Shown here: positions 1 to 7,713 of the stretch, piece by piece
How the letters are laid out: each line of letters opens with the position of its first letter
How positions within the stretch are numbered: position 1 is the stretch's first letter
Assembly (NCBI RefSeq): GCF_029222705.1
Contig: NZ_JARGZF010000001.1
Coordinates: 492,437 to 556,436 of the forward strand
Reading direction: 5' to 3'
Source: Knoellia sp. p5-6-4
GTDB lineage: Bacteria; Actinomycetota; Actinomycetes; Actinomycetales; Dermatophilaceae
Length of the DNA: 64,000 nt
Made by a program: the position numbers and the translations under genes
The notes under the pieces: generated by a model
What the model saw: only the letters and a program-made list of their open reading frames with translations
The model's database searches: none
Told to the model about the DNA's origin: nothing

Positions 1-340
1 CCTCGTGGTAGAGGTCGACGCGGGTGGCGTCACCGTCCGCGCGCAGCTGCACGTCGAGCATGCTCAGCGGACCGTCCTCGTGCGGGTGCCAGCTGACGCG
101 CACCTGCTCGAGCGGGTGGAAGGAACGCATCACGCCGTAGGAGCCGTCGCTCGCGCGCCAGGGCTCGCCCTTGCTGCCGAGCCGGGCGCCCTCGCCCAGC
201 AGCGCTTCGGTGCCGGCGGGGCTGATCAGGTGCTCCCAGACCCGTTCCACCGGGGCTGACATGGTGACGCCGGCGTGAACGCCCGCTTCGGGCTCGCCGG
301 CGTCGACGTCGTCGGTGAAGGTGTCGACCTCACTGCTCAT
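1..340 (-). CDS. SRPBCC/AHSA1-like protein, partial (C-terminus off the left edge)
   Basis: On the minus strand the ATG at 340 opens a frame that runs off the window after 113 codons with no stop. The visible N-terminal part has an acidic lead of about 20 residues, then a stretch typical of START/SRPBCC folds (VTMSAPVERVWEHLISPAG, followed by a segment ending in VSWHP). SRPBCC domains of the AHSA1 type bind hydrophobic ligands or assist chaperones; the ligand cannot be told here. It lies downstream of the amidohydrolase on the same strand, but a strong hairpin (447-497) separates them, so it is probably its own unit. The family call rests on about two thirds of the domain. Confidence 0.6.
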   Translation of the reverse strand, partial: MSSEVDTFTDDVDAGEPEAGVHAGVTMSAPVERVWEHLISPAGTEALLGEGARLGSKGEPWRASDGSYGVMRSFHPLEQVRVSWHPHEDGPLSMLDVQLRADGDATRVDLYHE

Positions 341-446
341 GGAGACCTCCGTTTCGGCGGACCGCCCCGGGTGGGCGGACCCACGAGGACAGTCGACCGC
401 GTGGAGGGTGGTTCGGGCAACAGGTCTGAGGGCCCCATCGACGAAC

Positions 447-497
447 GGTATGCCGCGTGGGCGGGCGGGCGGGGTGAGGTCGCCCACGCGGCATACC
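447..497. terminator. 17-bp perfect inverted repeat with GTATGCCGC arms
   Basis: Left arm 447-463 begins GGTATGCCGCGTGGG and pairs perfectly over 17 bp with 481-497; the loop is 17 nt. There is no U-tract on either side. It sits just beyond the stop of the amidohydrolase gene (517) and may end that transcript. It belongs to the GTATGCCGC hairpin set seen again at 6615, 20761, 21656 and 39202. Confidence 0.6.
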
Positions 498-516
498 CGG
501 GAAGGGCGCGTGGCGG

Positions 517-1539
517 TCAGGCGGGCAGAGGCTCGCCCTCCTTCTTCCCGAGACGCGCCCTGGTCTCCTCGACGTCCATGCCGTGGAGCCGCATCAGGTT
601 CTCGCCGAGGATCTTCTTCTTGGCCTGCGGGGTCAGCTGCGGGTAGCCGTAGCCCTCGACGAGGTCGGGGGGCAGCTGGAAGTTCCAGAACGCCCGAATT
701 GCCCACTGTGGGTGGAAGATCGGCGCCTCGGAGCCGTAGACGATCTTGTCCTCGCCGCACCAGAAGAGCAGCTTGCCGAGGATCTCGGCGAACATCCGCG
801 GGGCGCGCACGACGAAGTTGATCGTGGCCGCGAGGCTCGCGTGGAGGTTGGGGTAGCGGATGAGCTGCCAGCAGGTCTCGTCGATGAACGGCAGGCCGAC
901 GTGGTAGATCACGAAGTTGATGTCGGGGAAGTTCGCGGCTGCGCCGTCCATGTCCCAGGTCTGGGTGAACTCGACCGGCTGCGGTCCGAGCGGCACGCCC
1001 TTGTGCACGCCGACGAGGTTGATGCCCAGCTTCTGCAGGTGCTCGAAGACCGGGAAGGCGACCTTGGGGTCGTCCATGCGCCACGGCACCGGGCCGCCGT
1101 CCTCGTAGCGGACGTTGTAGAACTTGAAGCCCTTCGCCCCGAACTCCTCCACCTGGCGGGTGATGTCGTCGAGCGCCTGCTTTCCCTCGAGCGGGTTGCA
1201 GGTGCCCCAGAAGACGGTGCGGTCGGGGTCGAGCGCGGTGAGCTCGGTGCACCGCTGCCACGAGCTGAGGCCGTCGCGGTAGAGGTCGGTGAGCGGCAGC
1301 GGCATCGCGATGCAGATGTCGGTGTCCGACTCGTTGTAGACCATCTGCCGGATCTCCTCCGGGCTCCACTTGTGCAGCCACTCCTGGGAGGGCATGACCG
1401 TCTCGCCGTCGGGGGTGAGCGTGGCGTGGAACGCGTAGAGGTGGTTGGAGAACATCTGCCCGGCCGTGCCGTAGGCGTTGTCCGCCTCGAAGTTGAAGGG
1501 GTGGGCCACCCCGTCGAAGACGATCGCGTCACCGATCAT
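517..1539 (-). CDS. amidohydrolase-2 family metal-dependent hydrolase (COG2159 type)
   Basis: 340 residues with the look of the amidohydrolase_2 TIM-barrel family: an early FDGVAHPFNFE segment, an mid-protein EEFGAKGFKFYN strand, VGVHKG and VIYHVGLPFIDE strands carrying the histidines, and a late KIVYGSEAPIFHPQW segment with the conserved acidic residue. Members hydrolyse or decarboxylate cyclic acids in the cytoplasm. The ATG at 1539 lies 3 bases after the stop of the DUF59 gene, so the two are one operon. From family knowledge, an amidohydrolase_2 plus DUF59 pair accompanies actinobacterial propane/phenol-type diiron monooxygenase operons, where the proteins are thought to help maturation. 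No monooxygenase is visible here, so the substrate is unknown. Confidence 0.75.
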   Translation of the reverse strand: MIGDAIVFDGVAHPFNFEADNAYGTAGQMFSNHLYAFHATLTPDGETVMPSQEWLHKWSPEEIRQMVYNESDTDICIAMPLPLTDLYRDGLSSWQRCTELTALDPDRTVFWGTCNPLEGKQALDDITRQVEEFGAKGFKFYNVRYEDGGPVPWRMDDPKVAFPVFEHLQKLGINLVGVHKGVPLGPQPVEFTQTWDMDGAAANFPDINFVIYHVGLPFIDETCWQLIRYPNLHASLAATINFVVRAPRMFAEILGKLLFWCGEDKIVYGSEAPIFHPQWAIRAFWNFQLPPDLVEGYGYPQLTPQAKKKILGENLMRLHGMDVEETRARLGKKEGEPLPA

Positions 1540-1542
1540 GGC

Positions 1543-1947
1543 TCAGTGCTCCTTCGCTGCGGGTTTGCCTGTGGTCCAGTGCTTCTCGACGTATGCCGCG
1601 GGGTCGCCGGCGCGCGTCGGCGGCGGCAGGAAGCGCAGCTTCTCGCGGGCGCTGGGGGCGAGGCGTTCGGTCGACCACGCCTCGTCCCAGACGATCTCGA
1701 CGTCGGCGCGCGTGATGCCTGGCATGTCCTCGACGCTGGTCTTGATCTCGGTGAGCACGGTGCTCGCGAAGGGGCACCAGCCGCTGGTGAGCAGCAGCTC
1801 GACGCGCGCCTGGCCGGTGTCGTCGACGTGTGCCCGGTGGAGCAGACCCATGTCGACGACGCTGATGCCCTTCTCGCGGCAGCAGGGGTCGTAGACACCG
1901 GTGAGCCGCTCGCGGATGGCGGGGTCGACGGCCGGCACTGTCGTCAT
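1543..1947 (-). CDS. DUF59/MIP18-like metal-sulfur cluster protein
   Basis: 134 residues resembling the MIP18/PaaD-like family that assists Fe-S cluster or metallo-enzyme maturation. Visible hallmarks are the central VVDMGLLHRAHVDDTG strand-turn-strand and the cysteine-containing LLLTSGWCPFAS segment where family members carry the reactive cysteine; a C-terminal proline-rich tail follows. An additional CC pair (YDPCCREKG) lies near residue 22. It is the first gene of a two-gene operon with the amidohydrolase, 3 nt apart, and is divergent from an IclR regulator, which probably controls it. The exact client protein is not identifiable from the window. Confidence 0.7.
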   Translation of the reverse strand: MTTVPAVDPAIRERLTGVYDPCCREKGISVVDMGLLHRAHVDDTGQARVELLLTSGWCPFASTVLTEIKTSVEDMPGITRADVEIVWDEAWSTERLAPSAREKLRFLPPPTRAGDPAAYVEKHWTTGKPAAKEH

Positions 1948-1973
1948 GAAGGTCAGTCTCCGGCGCTCGCCCG

Positions 1974-2026
1974 GGCTGCCATAAGCCCCCGGGATTTCCC
2001 ATGGCGAAACGTCTGTTCTGGCAGCC
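1974..2026. promoter_or_regulatory. inverted repeat in the DUF59/IclR divergent gap
   Basis: GGCTGCCA (1974-1981) and its exact complement TGGCAGCC (2019-2026) flank an AT-richer stretch containing TTTCCCATGGCGAAA (1995-2009), itself a rough inverted repeat. The gap separates the operon starting at 1947 from the IclR gene starting at 2079, so an IclR operator here would fit. No experimental consensus was available to compare. Confidence 0.3.
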
Positions 2027-2078
2027 TGCTCCGCGGTTACCCTCGATCGGGACGGCGTCGTCGGGAGGAGGCCGCGCC

Positions 2079-2909
2079 ATGAGCCAACCCGAGGTGATGG
2101 TGGCGCGCGGCCGCGAGCCGGAGGACCTCGTGCAGAGCGTCTCGCGGGCGCTGCGGGTACTCGAGGTGGTGACGACCTCCCCCGGCCTGCCGGTGAAGGC
2201 GATCGCCAGGCGCAGCGGGCTCAACCTGTCGACGACCTACCACCTGGTGCGCACGCTGGCCTACGAGGGCTACGTGCGGCGGCTGCCCGACGGCTGCTAC
2301 GACGTCGGCACCGAGCTGCCCCGGCGCTTCCACGACGTGGTGGAGTCGCTGGGCCGGCCGCCACAGTCACGCGACGTGCTGTCGCACCTGGTGCAGGCGA
2401 CCGGCCTGTCGGCGTACCTCGGCCGGCTGAGCGCCTCGGGCATGGTCGTCGCCGAGGTGGTCGAGGGACCTGGGTCGCCGTACCTCGAGGACTTCGAGGT
2501 CGGGCTCGAGGTGGCCGCGCACGCCACCGCGCTTGGCAAGGCGCTGCTGGCCGCGATGCCGCGGGCCACCCGCAAGGAGTACCTGCGGTCGCAGGGTGGG
2601 CTCCCCGCCTTCACCGCGCAGACCATGACCGACGCCGAGGCCCTCGAGGGCTGGCTGAGGTCGGTCGACCCGGCCGGTCCGGTGGTCGAGCACGGCGAGT
2701 ACCGCGACGGGGTGTCGTGCGCGGCCGCGCTGGTGCCGCAGACGGTCTCGGTGCCGCAGCTGTCGCGGGGTGCGGCGGCCGCGGGGTCGCCGGTCTCGCC
2801 GGCGGAGGGGCCGGTCTGGGCGGTCGTGGTGTCGACGCGCACCGACGAGCTGTCCCCGCAAGTGGGCGCCGAGGTGATGCGCGCCGCCCGCGACCTGGCC
2901 CACGCCTGA
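2079..2909 (+). CDS. IclR-family transcriptional regulator
   Basis: 276 residues from the ATG at 2079, chosen because a strong GGGAGGAGG ribosome site lies at 2063-2071; an upstream ATG at 2001 has none. The N-terminal winged helix (about residues 20-90, RALRVLEVVTTSPGLPVKAI and LNLSTTYHLVRTLAYEGYV) is typical IclR. A ligand-binding domain follows (about 110-270), including AHATALGKALLAAMP, the usual IclR pocket segment. The C-terminal part after residue 210 is alanine/serine-rich and less conserved-looking. IclR proteins sense small aromatic or organic acids and usually control neighbours; the divergent DUF59-amidohydrolase operon is the obvious target. Confidence 0.85.
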   Translation: MSQPEVMVARGREPEDLVQSVSRALRVLEVVTTSPGLPVKAIARRSGLNLSTTYHLVRTLAYEGYVRRLPDGCYDVGTELPRRFHDVVESLGRPPQSRDVLSHLVQATGLSAYLGRLSASGMVVAEVVEGPGSPYLEDFEVGLEVAAHATALGKALLAAMPRATRKEYLRSQGGLPAFTAQTMTDAEALEGWLRSVDPAGPVVEHGEYRDGVSCAAALVPQTVSVPQLSRGAAAAGSPVSPAEGPVWAVVVSTRTDELSPQVGAEVMRAARDLAHA

Positions 2910-3166
2910 CCTGCGCACCCGGCACCTCGCGACGGGTCCGGCAGGCTGGCCCGAGGCGGCTTCCCGGCAGGCCGTGCTGGCCGCGGCGGTGACGGTGAAG
3001 GTCACCCGGGCCCACTGAGCCTGCGCAGCCAGTCCCGGAGTCGGGCCGAGCGCGCCGGAAGGATCGGGTAGCAGCCGACCCGGACGACGCCGGTGCGCCC
3101 TCAGCCCGTGCCACGCTGCGACGCTGGGCCCGGGTACTCCCTCGTGCCAGCCACCGGCGCGATCGG

Positions 3167-3550
3167 TCAGCCCGTGGGCATCTCGACGACGCCGACGATG
3201 TTGCCGGCGGGGTCCTTGAACCACGCGATGGCGCCGCCCAGGTCGCGCGAGATGCCCTTCGCGTCGGTCTTGATCGGGTCCTCGGTGTACTGCTCGAAGG
3301 TCACGCCTTTGGCCGTGAGGTCGTCCACCGCCTTCTCGACGTCGTCCACGACGATGTGGAGCACCGTGAAGGTCGCCGGCTCATGGTTGTCCTTGGGGTA
3401 GACCATGGCCTGCCCGCCTCCTCCGAAGTTCAGCAGCAGGCCGTCGAACTGCTCTTCGACGTCGAAGCCCAGGGTGCCGCTGTAGAAGGCCTTGGCGGCG
3501 GGGATGTCGTTGCTGGAGAAACTGCTCATCACCTGGTTGCTGCCGAACAT
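3167..3550 (-). CDS. VOC-superfamily (glyoxalase/bleomycin-resistance-like) protein
   Basis: 127 residues forming one complete vicinal-oxygen-chelate unit of two beta-alpha-beta-beta-beta modules: SSFSSNDIPAAKAFYSGTLG opens the first, FTVLHIVVDDVEKAVDDLTA the second, and AIAWFKDPAGNIVGVVEM is the classic closing strand with a glutamate. ATG at 3550 has an AAGGAC ribosome site. The related family contains glyoxalases, extradiol dioxygenases and antibiotic-binding proteins; the metal ligands are not clear enough to assign a reaction. It stands alone, divergent from the DUF998 gene. Confidence 0.8.
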   Translation of the reverse strand: MFGSNQVMSSFSSNDIPAAKAFYSGTLGFDVEEQFDGLLLNFGGGGQAMVYPKDNHEPATFTVLHIVVDDVEKAVDDLTAKGVTFEQYTEDPIKTDAKGISRDLGGAIAWFKDPAGNIVGVVEMPTG

Positions 3551-3794
3551 GGGCTGTCCTTCCTGGGGCCGGAGCTGGTCTCCGACCCAGTCTTGCGTCG
3601 CCGACGTTCTCCGACCTCAGCCCAATGACGTGTCCCGGGTGCCGCCGGGTCAAGGCCGGCTGCCCCCCGGAGACGGACGTGGAGGATCTTCCCCGTGGCC
3701 GGGAGTCGTTGGTCCCTACCGCACACCACCCAGCGGGTCGACGGTGGCGTGGTGGGCGTCTGGCCCCGTGACGCCCCGCGTGGAGGTGCTCCCG

Positions 3795-4523
3795 ATGACG
3801 ACCGTCCCGCACCCGGCGTCCGGCCCCACGACCAGGTCGACGCCGTCTCGCAACCGGTGGCAGCAGGTCCTCCTCAGCTGTGGGCTGGTCTCCTCCGTGC
3901 TGTGGCCGCTGACCGCCGAGACGCTGGCCGCCCTGCTCTACGACGACTACGACTCTCGGTCACAGACGGTCAGCGAGCTGTCCGCGATCGGCGCCCCCAC
4001 GCGCGCGCTCCTGACCGTGGAGGGCGCACTGTACTGCGCGCTGCTGGTCGCGTTCGGGATCGGCGTGTGGCGCGCCGCTATGGGCAACCGCCCCCTGCGC
4101 GTCACTGGCGCTCTCCTGTTCACCTATGGCGCCATGGGTCCGCTGTGGTACCCCTTCCCCATCTCGGCGAGGGCGGACATCGTGCCCAACACACCCATGG
4201 GACTGACCGATGTCATGCACATCGTGCTCGGGGCGGCCGACACGGTGTTGATGCTGTCGATGCTGGGCTTCGGGGCCATGGCCCTCGGCCGGCGGTTCCG
4301 GGTGTACTCCCTGCTCACCCTGGCGACGGTGGTGGGTTTCGGAGCGCTGACCTTCGGCTCCATCCCCCAGGTGGCGGCGGGTGAGCCCACGCCGTGGCTC
4401 GGGGTCATCGAGCGCATCTACCTCGGCGCGTTCCTGCTGTGGGTCGCCGTGCTCTCCGTGGCGCTCCTGAGGTCCTCGACATCGCAGGGGCCGATGCGTG
4501 GCGGCGACGGCGACGACGGGTGA
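3795..4523 (+). CDS. DUF998-like integral membrane protein
   Basis: 242 residues from the ATG at 3795, preceded by GGAGGTGCT. The N-terminal 25 residues are polar and proline/threonine-rich; then about six hydrophobic helices follow. The early SRSQTVSELSAIGAP segment between the first two helices and the GALLFTYGAMGPLWYPFP segment are what DUF998 proteins usually show. Function of the family is unknown. It ends 103 bp before the epimerase start with the ECF41-like promoter between them, so it is unlikely to be in the same transcript. Confidence 0.7.
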   Translation: MTTVPHPASGPTTRSTPSRNRWQQVLLSCGLVSSVLWPLTAETLAALLYDDYDSRSQTVSELSAIGAPTRALLTVEGALYCALLVAFGIGVWRAAMGNRPLRVTGALLFTYGAMGPLWYPFPISARADIVPNTPMGLTDVMHIVLGAADTVLMLSMLGFGAMALGRRFRVYSLLTLATVVGFGALTFGSIPQVAAGEPTPWLGVIERIYLGAFLLWVAVLSVALLRSSTSQGPMRGGDGDDG

Positions 4524-4560
4524 CCGATGTCGCGTACCCGCCTCGCGGCATACCCCTGCC

Positions 4561-4587
4561 TGTCACAACCACGAGGGCTGTGCTGTC
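4561..4587 (+). promoter_or_regulatory. ECF41-type promoter (TGTCACA-N16-TGTC)
   Basis: TGTCACA at 4561-4567 is exactly the -35 described for ECF41 sigma factors; 16 nt later comes TGTC (4584-4587), one base from the CGTC -10. It lies 40 nt upstream of the epimerase ATG (4627), whose downstream partner is the ECF41 sigma factor itself, so the module is probably autoregulated. Confidence 0.65.
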
Positions 4588-4626
4588 TCCATGGATGGGG
4601 GCAGTCTTCGAGGAAGGGAGTGCACG

Positions 4627-5634
4627 ATGAAGGTGTTCGTCGCAGGAGCGACCGGCGCGATCGGGCGGCAGCTCGTGCCGCGGCTGGTCGAGGCGGGCCA
4701 CGAGGTCCACGGCATGACGCGCAGCGCGTCGAAGCAGCAGCTGCTGCGCGACCTCGGCGCGGTGCCCGTCGTCGCAGACGCGCTCGATGCCACCGCGGTC
4801 GCCGAGGCCGTCGGACGGGTGCAACCGGACGTGATCGTGCACCAGCTGACGTCCATCGGGCCGATGGACCTGAGGCACTTCGACGGCGCGTTCGCGATGA
4901 CGAACCGGCTGCGCACCGAGGGCACGGACCACTTGCTCTCCGCCGGTCAGGCCGTCGGGGTGCAGCGGTTCGTCGCGCAGAGCTTCTTTGCTGCCTACGA
5001 GCGCATCGGCGGACCAGTCAAGTCCGAGGAGGACTCGTTCGGGCCGCACCCGGCGAAGGAGATGCGGCAGACGGTCGCTGCGATCCGGCACGTCGAGGAC
5101 TCGGTGCTCGCCGCGACCTGGACCGAGGGGATCGTACTGCGCTACGGCGGGTTCTACGGGCCGGGCACCTCGCTCGGGCCGGCTGGCGAGCAGACCGAGG
5201 CTGTCCGCCGGCGCCGGTTCCCGGTGGTGGGCGACGGTGGCGGCGTCTGGTCGTTCATCCACATCGCCGACGCGGCCTCGGCCACCGTCGCGGCCATCGA
5301 GCGGGGCCGTCGCGGGATCTACAACATCGTCGACGACGAGCCGGCGAGGGTTGCCGAGTGGTTGCCGACGCTGGCGCGTACGTTGGGCGCCAAGGAGCCG
5401 AGGCACGTCCCCCGTTTCGTGGGACGGTTGCTGACGGGTGAGATCGGAGCGGTGATGATGACGGAGCTGCGTGGAGCGTCGAACGCCAAGGCCAAGCGTG
5501 AGCTCGGCTGGAGCCCGGCGCGCCCGAGCTGGCGGCAGGGGTTCCGTGAGCTGATGCAGACAGCGCATGAGGACGCGCGGCCTGACACAGCGGGGCCTGA
5601 CACGGCGCGGGCGACAGGCCAGGAGGTGACGTGA
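4627..5634 (+). CDS. NAD-dependent epimerase/dehydratase (extended SDR), ECF41 partner
   Basis: 335 residues with the Rossmann nucleotide motif at the very N-terminus (VFVAGATGAIGRQLVPRL, GxxGxxG) and extended-SDR features: VIVHQLTSIGP strand, a GFYGPGTSLGP loop and IYNIVDDEPARVAEWLP typical of atypical epimerases. ATG at 4627 has GAAGGGAG upstream. It overlaps the sigma-factor gene by 4 bases (GTGA), implying coupled translation. Carboxymuconolactone decarboxylases, oxidoreductases or epimerases are the usual genetic partners, and presumed targets, of ECF41 sigma factors; this is the epimerase version. Substrate unknown. Confidence 0.82.
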   Translation: MKVFVAGATGAIGRQLVPRLVEAGHEVHGMTRSASKQQLLRDLGAVPVVADALDATAVAEAVGRVQPDVIVHQLTSIGPMDLRHFDGAFAMTNRLRTEGTDHLLSAGQAVGVQRFVAQSFFAAYERIGGPVKSEEDSFGPHPAKEMRQTVAAIRHVEDSVLAATWTEGIVLRYGGFYGPGTSLGPAGEQTEAVRRRRFPVVGDGGGVWSFIHIADAASATVAAIERGRRGIYNIVDDEPARVAEWLPTLARTLGAKEPRHVPRFVGRLLTGEIGAVMMTELRGASNAKAKRELGWSPARPSWRQGFRELMQTAHEDARPDTAGPDTARATGQEVT

Positions 5635-6557
5635 GGTCCCGGGACGAGCTGCTCGACGAGCTGCGGCCAACCTCGTTCGCCATCGCCTACCGGATGCTCG
5701 GCAGCGTCACCGAGGCCGAGGACGTGGTGCAGGAGTCGCTGCTGCGGGTGCACCAGAGGCTCGACGCCGGCGAGGAGATCGCCTCACCCCGGGCCTTCGT
5801 CGCGACGGTCACGACCAGGCTGGCGATCAACGAGCTGCGCACTGCGCGCGTTCGGCGCGAGCGCTACGTGGGCGAGTGGCTGCCCGAGCCGATCATCACT
5901 GACGGCTCCGCCGAGGCCGGTGACCCCGCTGGGCACGCTGAGACTGCGGACTCGCTGTCGCTGGCCATGCTGGTGCTGCTCGAGAGCCTCTCCCCCGAGC
6001 AGCGCGCAGTGCTGCTGCTGCACGACGTGTTCGGCTACGGGTACGCCGAGATCACCGACATCGTCGGCACCACCGAGGAGAACGCCCGCCAGCTCGCCTC
6101 ACGTGCCCGCCGTCACGTGAAGGAGCGCCGGCCGCGGTTCAGCACGACGCGCGAGCAGCAGCAGGAGCTGGCCCAGCGGTTCTTCGCCGCAGCCCAGCAG
6201 GGCGACCTCGCCGGGCTCGAAGCCCTGCTCGCCCACGACGTCGAGCTCACCGGCGACGGTGGCGGCAAGGTCCCGGCACTGGCGCGGTCGCTGCGGGGTC
6301 GCAGCCGGGTCGCCCACACGCTGACGAACTGGCTGAGGCTGCTCGCCCGGTTCCCTCAGGTGTCGGTGCGCCCGGTCGAGGTCAACGGCGACCCGGGAGC
6401 CGTGTTCCTCGACGACCAGGAGCGCCTGCTGGCCGTGTGGGCGCTCGACGTCGCCGATGGCCAGGTCGCCGGCATCCGCTCGATCGTCAACCCCGACAAG
6501 CTCGCCCACCTCGGCCCGGTCGGCGACGCCACCGCCATCCTCCGCTCGGCTCGGTGA
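5631..6557 (+). CDS. sigJ: ECF41-group RNA polymerase sigma factor (SigJ-like, SnoaL C-terminal domain)
   Basis: 308 residues. Sigma-2 region spans about residues 1-70 (AYRMLGSVTEAEDVVQESLL), sigma-4 about 100-165 (SLSPEQRAVLLLHDVFGYGY, then a helix-turn-helix). The WLPEP motif (83-87) in the linker and NPDKL (287-291) near the end are the two signatures of ECF41, in which a fused SnoaL-like domain (about 180-300) modulates activity instead of a separate anti-sigma factor. GTG at 5631 follows AGGAGGTGAC and overlaps the epimerase stop. The promoter at 4561 probably serves both genes. Naming it sigJ follows the mycobacterial homologue by similarity only. Confidence 0.88.
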   Translation: MRSRDELLDELRPTSFAIAYRMLGSVTEAEDVVQESLLRVHQRLDAGEEIASPRAFVATVTTRLAINELRTARVRRERYVGEWLPEPIITDGSAEAGDPAGHAETADSLSLAMLVLLESLSPEQRAVLLLHDVFGYGYAEITDIVGTTEENARQLASRARRHVKERRPRFSTTREQQQELAQRFFAAAQQGDLAGLEALLAHDVELTGDGGGKVPALARSLRGRSRVAHTLTNWLRLLARFPQVSVRPVEVNGDPGAVFLDDQERLLAVWALDVADGQVAGIRSIVNPDKLAHLGPVGDATAILRSAR

Positions 6558-6614
6558 GCGGGTGCGTCGCTCCGGCGGTGGTCGGTCAGACGCGTTGTCC
6601 TTGAACGGAACTAC

Positions 6615-6660
6615 CCGGTATGCCGCGTGCCGCACCCTGGGTGCGCACGCGGCATACCGG
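6615..6660. terminator. 16-bp perfect inverted repeat between convergent genes
   Basis: Arms 6615-6630 (begins CCGGTATGCCGCGTGC) and 6645-6660 pair perfectly; an inner GCACC/GGTGC stem (6632-6636/6640-6644) extends the hairpin. It lies between the converging sigma factor (ends 6557) and DUF2510 gene (ends 6672), so a bidirectional terminator role is likely. No U-tract. Confidence 0.7.
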
Positions 6661-6671
6661 CTGGACTGTGA

Positions 6672-7469
6672 CTAGAGGCGAACCTTCACGCCGCCGGAGA
6701 ACGCCGAGTCGTGCAGCTCGAGGCTGGTGAGCTTCGCGCCCTTGGGGATGTCGAAGTAGACCGTGCCCTTGACCGCGTTGCCGGGGTTGATCTCCTCCCA
6801 CAGCACCTGCGACGACTCGTCGGCCATCGACGCCATCGAGTTGGCCGAGAACCTCCGACCCTTGGTGTCGAAGGCGTGCTGGTTGTCGGCGAACATCGAC
6901 TGCGGCTCGTCGCCGATGTTCTCGACGGTGAGCTGCACCGCGCAGAACTGGCCCTGCGCCTTCTCCTGGAGGTACGGGTTGTCCCCCACCACGGGAATGC
7001 CGCACTTCACGCTGCGCACGGTGAACGCGAACTTGCCGTCACGGACCGCCTTGCCGACCTGCGACTTCGGCGGAGCCGGCTTCGCCGCAGGGGCGTTCGT
7101 CGCCGGAGCCGCCTTGGGCGAGCCCTTGGCGGTGGGCCTGGGTGACACCTTCGCGGCCGGTGCGCTGGTGGCGCTGCTGCTCGAGTCGGCCGCCACGGGA
7201 GCCGCGTCGACGCCCTCGGTGCCATCGCCACCGGACAGCGCCGAGCCGAACACCACCAGGGCGAGCAGGCCCGCCGGGATCAGGATGCGCTTCCTGAACC
7301 ACGGACGCGGCGCCTTCACGTCGGCCGCTGCGCCCTGGACCATCGGCGCCGGTGCGCCGGTCGGTGACGGAGCCTGCCCGGGGGCGAAGTGCTCGGTCCA
7401 CTGCTGGCCGTCCCAGTACCGCAGACGGCCATCCTCCTGCGGGTACCAACCCGCCGGTGATGCGCTCAT
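6672..7469 (-). CDS. DUF2510 membrane-anchored protein with DUF4352-like domain
   Basis: 265 residues from the ATG at 7469, chosen for its AAGGAGG site 6 nt upstream. Residues 1-30 form a DUF2510 unit (PAGWYPQEDGRLRYWDGQQW), a small actinobacterial domain. One transmembrane helix follows at about 55-75 (ILIPAGLLALVVFGSALSG), then a low-complexity Ala/Pro/Lys spacer, then a C-terminal exported domain (about 135-265) with CGIPVV and FCAVQLTVENIGDE segments resembling DUF4352 immunoprotective/telomere-like lipoprotein domains. The topology predicts a cytoplasmic DUF2510 and an extracytoplasmic beta-domain. Role unknown. Confidence 0.75.
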   Translation of the reverse strand: MSASPAGWYPQEDGRLRYWDGQQWTEHFAPGQAPSPTGAPAPMVQGAAADVKAPRPWFRKRILIPAGLLALVVFGSALSGGDGTEGVDAAPVAADSSSSATSAPAAKVSPRPTAKGSPKAAPATNAPAAKPAPPKSQVGKAVRDGKFAFTVRSVKCGIPVVGDNPYLQEKAQGQFCAVQLTVENIGDEPQSMFADNQHAFDTKGRRFSANSMASMADESSQVLWEEINPGNAVKGTVYFDIPKGAKLTSLELHDSAFSGGVKVRL

Positions 7470-7713
7470 TGCTTCCTCCTTCATCTCTCACGCAGGCATG
7501 GCGAAGGAAGGCATCACGACATCGAGCCATGGCGGCTCTGGTGAGCTGGTCGACCCCACTGCGCCGACTGGCGCAGCCCCCTCGTTCCTGCACTGAGAAC
7601 GCTAGAGGTGACCACCGACAATGCTTGTCCGGCAACAGCGCCGGAGCTGTTCGGCCATCACGCGTGCGTGGTGCCGGGGCGACGCCGCGAAGCGGGCGAC
7701 GATGTCGGCAGCG

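Noticed and set aside
2910-3166. A further gene between IclR and the VOC protein
   Set aside because: No frame of credible composition, start or family resemblance on either strand.
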